From contig NZ_CANMIR010000006.1 of NCBI RefSeq assembly GCF_947498015.1, positions 186,001 through 250,000 of the forward strand: 64,000 nucleotides of DNA, given 5' to 3'. Below, in pieces: positions 63,688 through 64,000 of the stretch; the first letter of the stretch is position 1, and every line of letters begins with the position of its first letter. This DNA is from an uncultured Neptuniibacter sp. (GTDB lineage: Bacteria > Pseudomonadota > Gammaproteobacteria > Pseudomonadales > Balneatricaceae). The notes below the pieces were generated by a model. The model worked only from the letters and a program-made list of their open reading frames with translations, had not been told where the DNA came from and made no database searches. The translations under genes and the position numbers were made by a program.

Positions 63688-64000
63688 ATGAGCGTCATCG
63701 GTTCTGTATCACAAATCACCGGTAAAGTTGTTGCAATAAAGCCTGATGGATCTGAGCGGGTGCTCTCCCTCGGCGATCCAGTTTTTGATGATGATCTGAT
63801 CAAAGTCGCACAGGATGCGACGATTGAAATCTCCATGAATGATGCCGGTCCGGTCTCTCTGGAAGGTGGCCAGACATGGCTTGTCTCTTCAGAAACTTAC
63901 AACACGGCTGAATCGCTGGATGTGTCAGAAGCGCGTGCCGGTGAGGAATCTATCAACGCTGCTATCGCTGAAGCCAATGCTGAAGCAGCGGCTGAACGTG
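63688..64000 (+). CDS. LapA-like retention-module adhesin, N-terminal fragment (runs off window)
   Basis: The frame from ATG 63688 remains open to the window edge (104 codons). It reads MSVIGSVSQITGKVVAIKPDGSERVLSLGDPVFDDDLIKVAQDATIEISMNDAGPVSL, which matches the N-terminal retention module of LapA-type giant RTX adhesins, the plug that holds the protein in its outer-membrane channel until the LapG protease cuts it. The sequence then becomes Ala/Glu-rich (AIAEANAEAAAER), typical of the linker before the LapG-cut site, which would lie just beyond. In LapA systems cyclic-di-GMP through LapD controls release. Confidence 0.85.
   Translation, partial: MSVIGSVSQITGKVVAIKPDGSERVLSLGDPVFDDDLIKVAQDATIEISMNDAGPVSLEGGQTWLVSSETYNTAESLDVSEARAGEESINAAIAEANAEAAAER

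Overview
The window looks like a chromosomal segment of a marine gammaproteobacterium, most likely Oceanospirillales/Oceanospirillaceae (Amphritea, Neptunomonas or Marinobacterium type). This is inferred from gene content and order: mlaC-mlaB-ibaG-murA-hisG-hisD, degS next to yhcB, fxsA directly upstream of groSL, a QseE/G/F-type (glrK-qseG-glrR) operon, short-form HisG, and an acrylyl-CoA reductase (AcuI) gene. No rRNA, tRNA, CRISPR array or prophage block was seen. Coding density is high, with one intact insertion sequence.

Layout. 1-4 kb: end of the Mla lipid-transport operon, then ibaG, murA, hisG and hisD. 4-7.5 kb: DegS-type protease, Nif3-family protein, YhcB/ZapG and a GntR/FadR-type regulator. 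7.6-9.9 kb: acuI, then nnrS with NsrR-like and FNR-like sites in its upstream region. 10-16 kb: cobalamin genes (cobU, cobT, cobC), an HDOD-GAF protein, a Cys-patterned secreted protein, a PduO-type adenosyltransferase and a PPK2 kinase. 16-20.3 kb: ketopantoate reductase, YajQ, AmpG-like permease and porin. 20.3-22.2 kb: a DUF2057 gene split by a complete 1,159-bp IS5-family element with a CTAG target duplication. 22.7-25.6 kb: Tat-exported PhoX-like phosphatase and an SDR. 26-32.5 kb: fxsA, groSL behind a sigma-32-type promoter, a coiled-coil membrane protein, thpR, trhP and an orphan UbiA-type prenyltransferase. 32.6-37.3 kb: substrate-binding/degenerate-GGDEF receptor, class I fumarase, cytochrome c and a MioC-like flavodoxin. 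37.3-43.1 kb (minus): an apparent operon of AMP-phosphorylase-like enzyme, PRPP-synthetase paralogue and AlkB, followed by a GAF-PAS-GGDEF-EAL protein. 43.2-46.7 kb: phhB, purU, a CBS protein, and a DnaT-like protein overlapping a lambda-P-like helicase loader. 46.7-50 kb (minus): glrR, qseG and glrK. 50-64 kb: EF-hand protein, FAH-family hydrolase, SUMF1-fold protein, TetR regulator, lipoprotein, C-terminal J-domain membrane protein, VWA protein, OlsF-like acyltransferase, a 55-residue Arg-rich protein, LexA-controlled dinB, a deaminase, a SulP transporter and the start of a LapA-type retention-module adhesin.

How the genes fit together. Envelope functions recur: lipid transport, peptidoglycan, DegS stress signalling, ornithine-lipid synthesis, porin and AmpG. 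Cyclic-di-GMP/surface genes also recur: YajQ, an intact GGDEF-EAL enzyme, a degenerate GGDEF receptor and the adhesin. The parts I consider least described are the DnaT/lambda-P-like primosome pair and the AMP-phosphorylase-like/PRPP-synthetase-like/AlkB operon. All functions come from reading the translated sequence and recalled family features; no database search was run.
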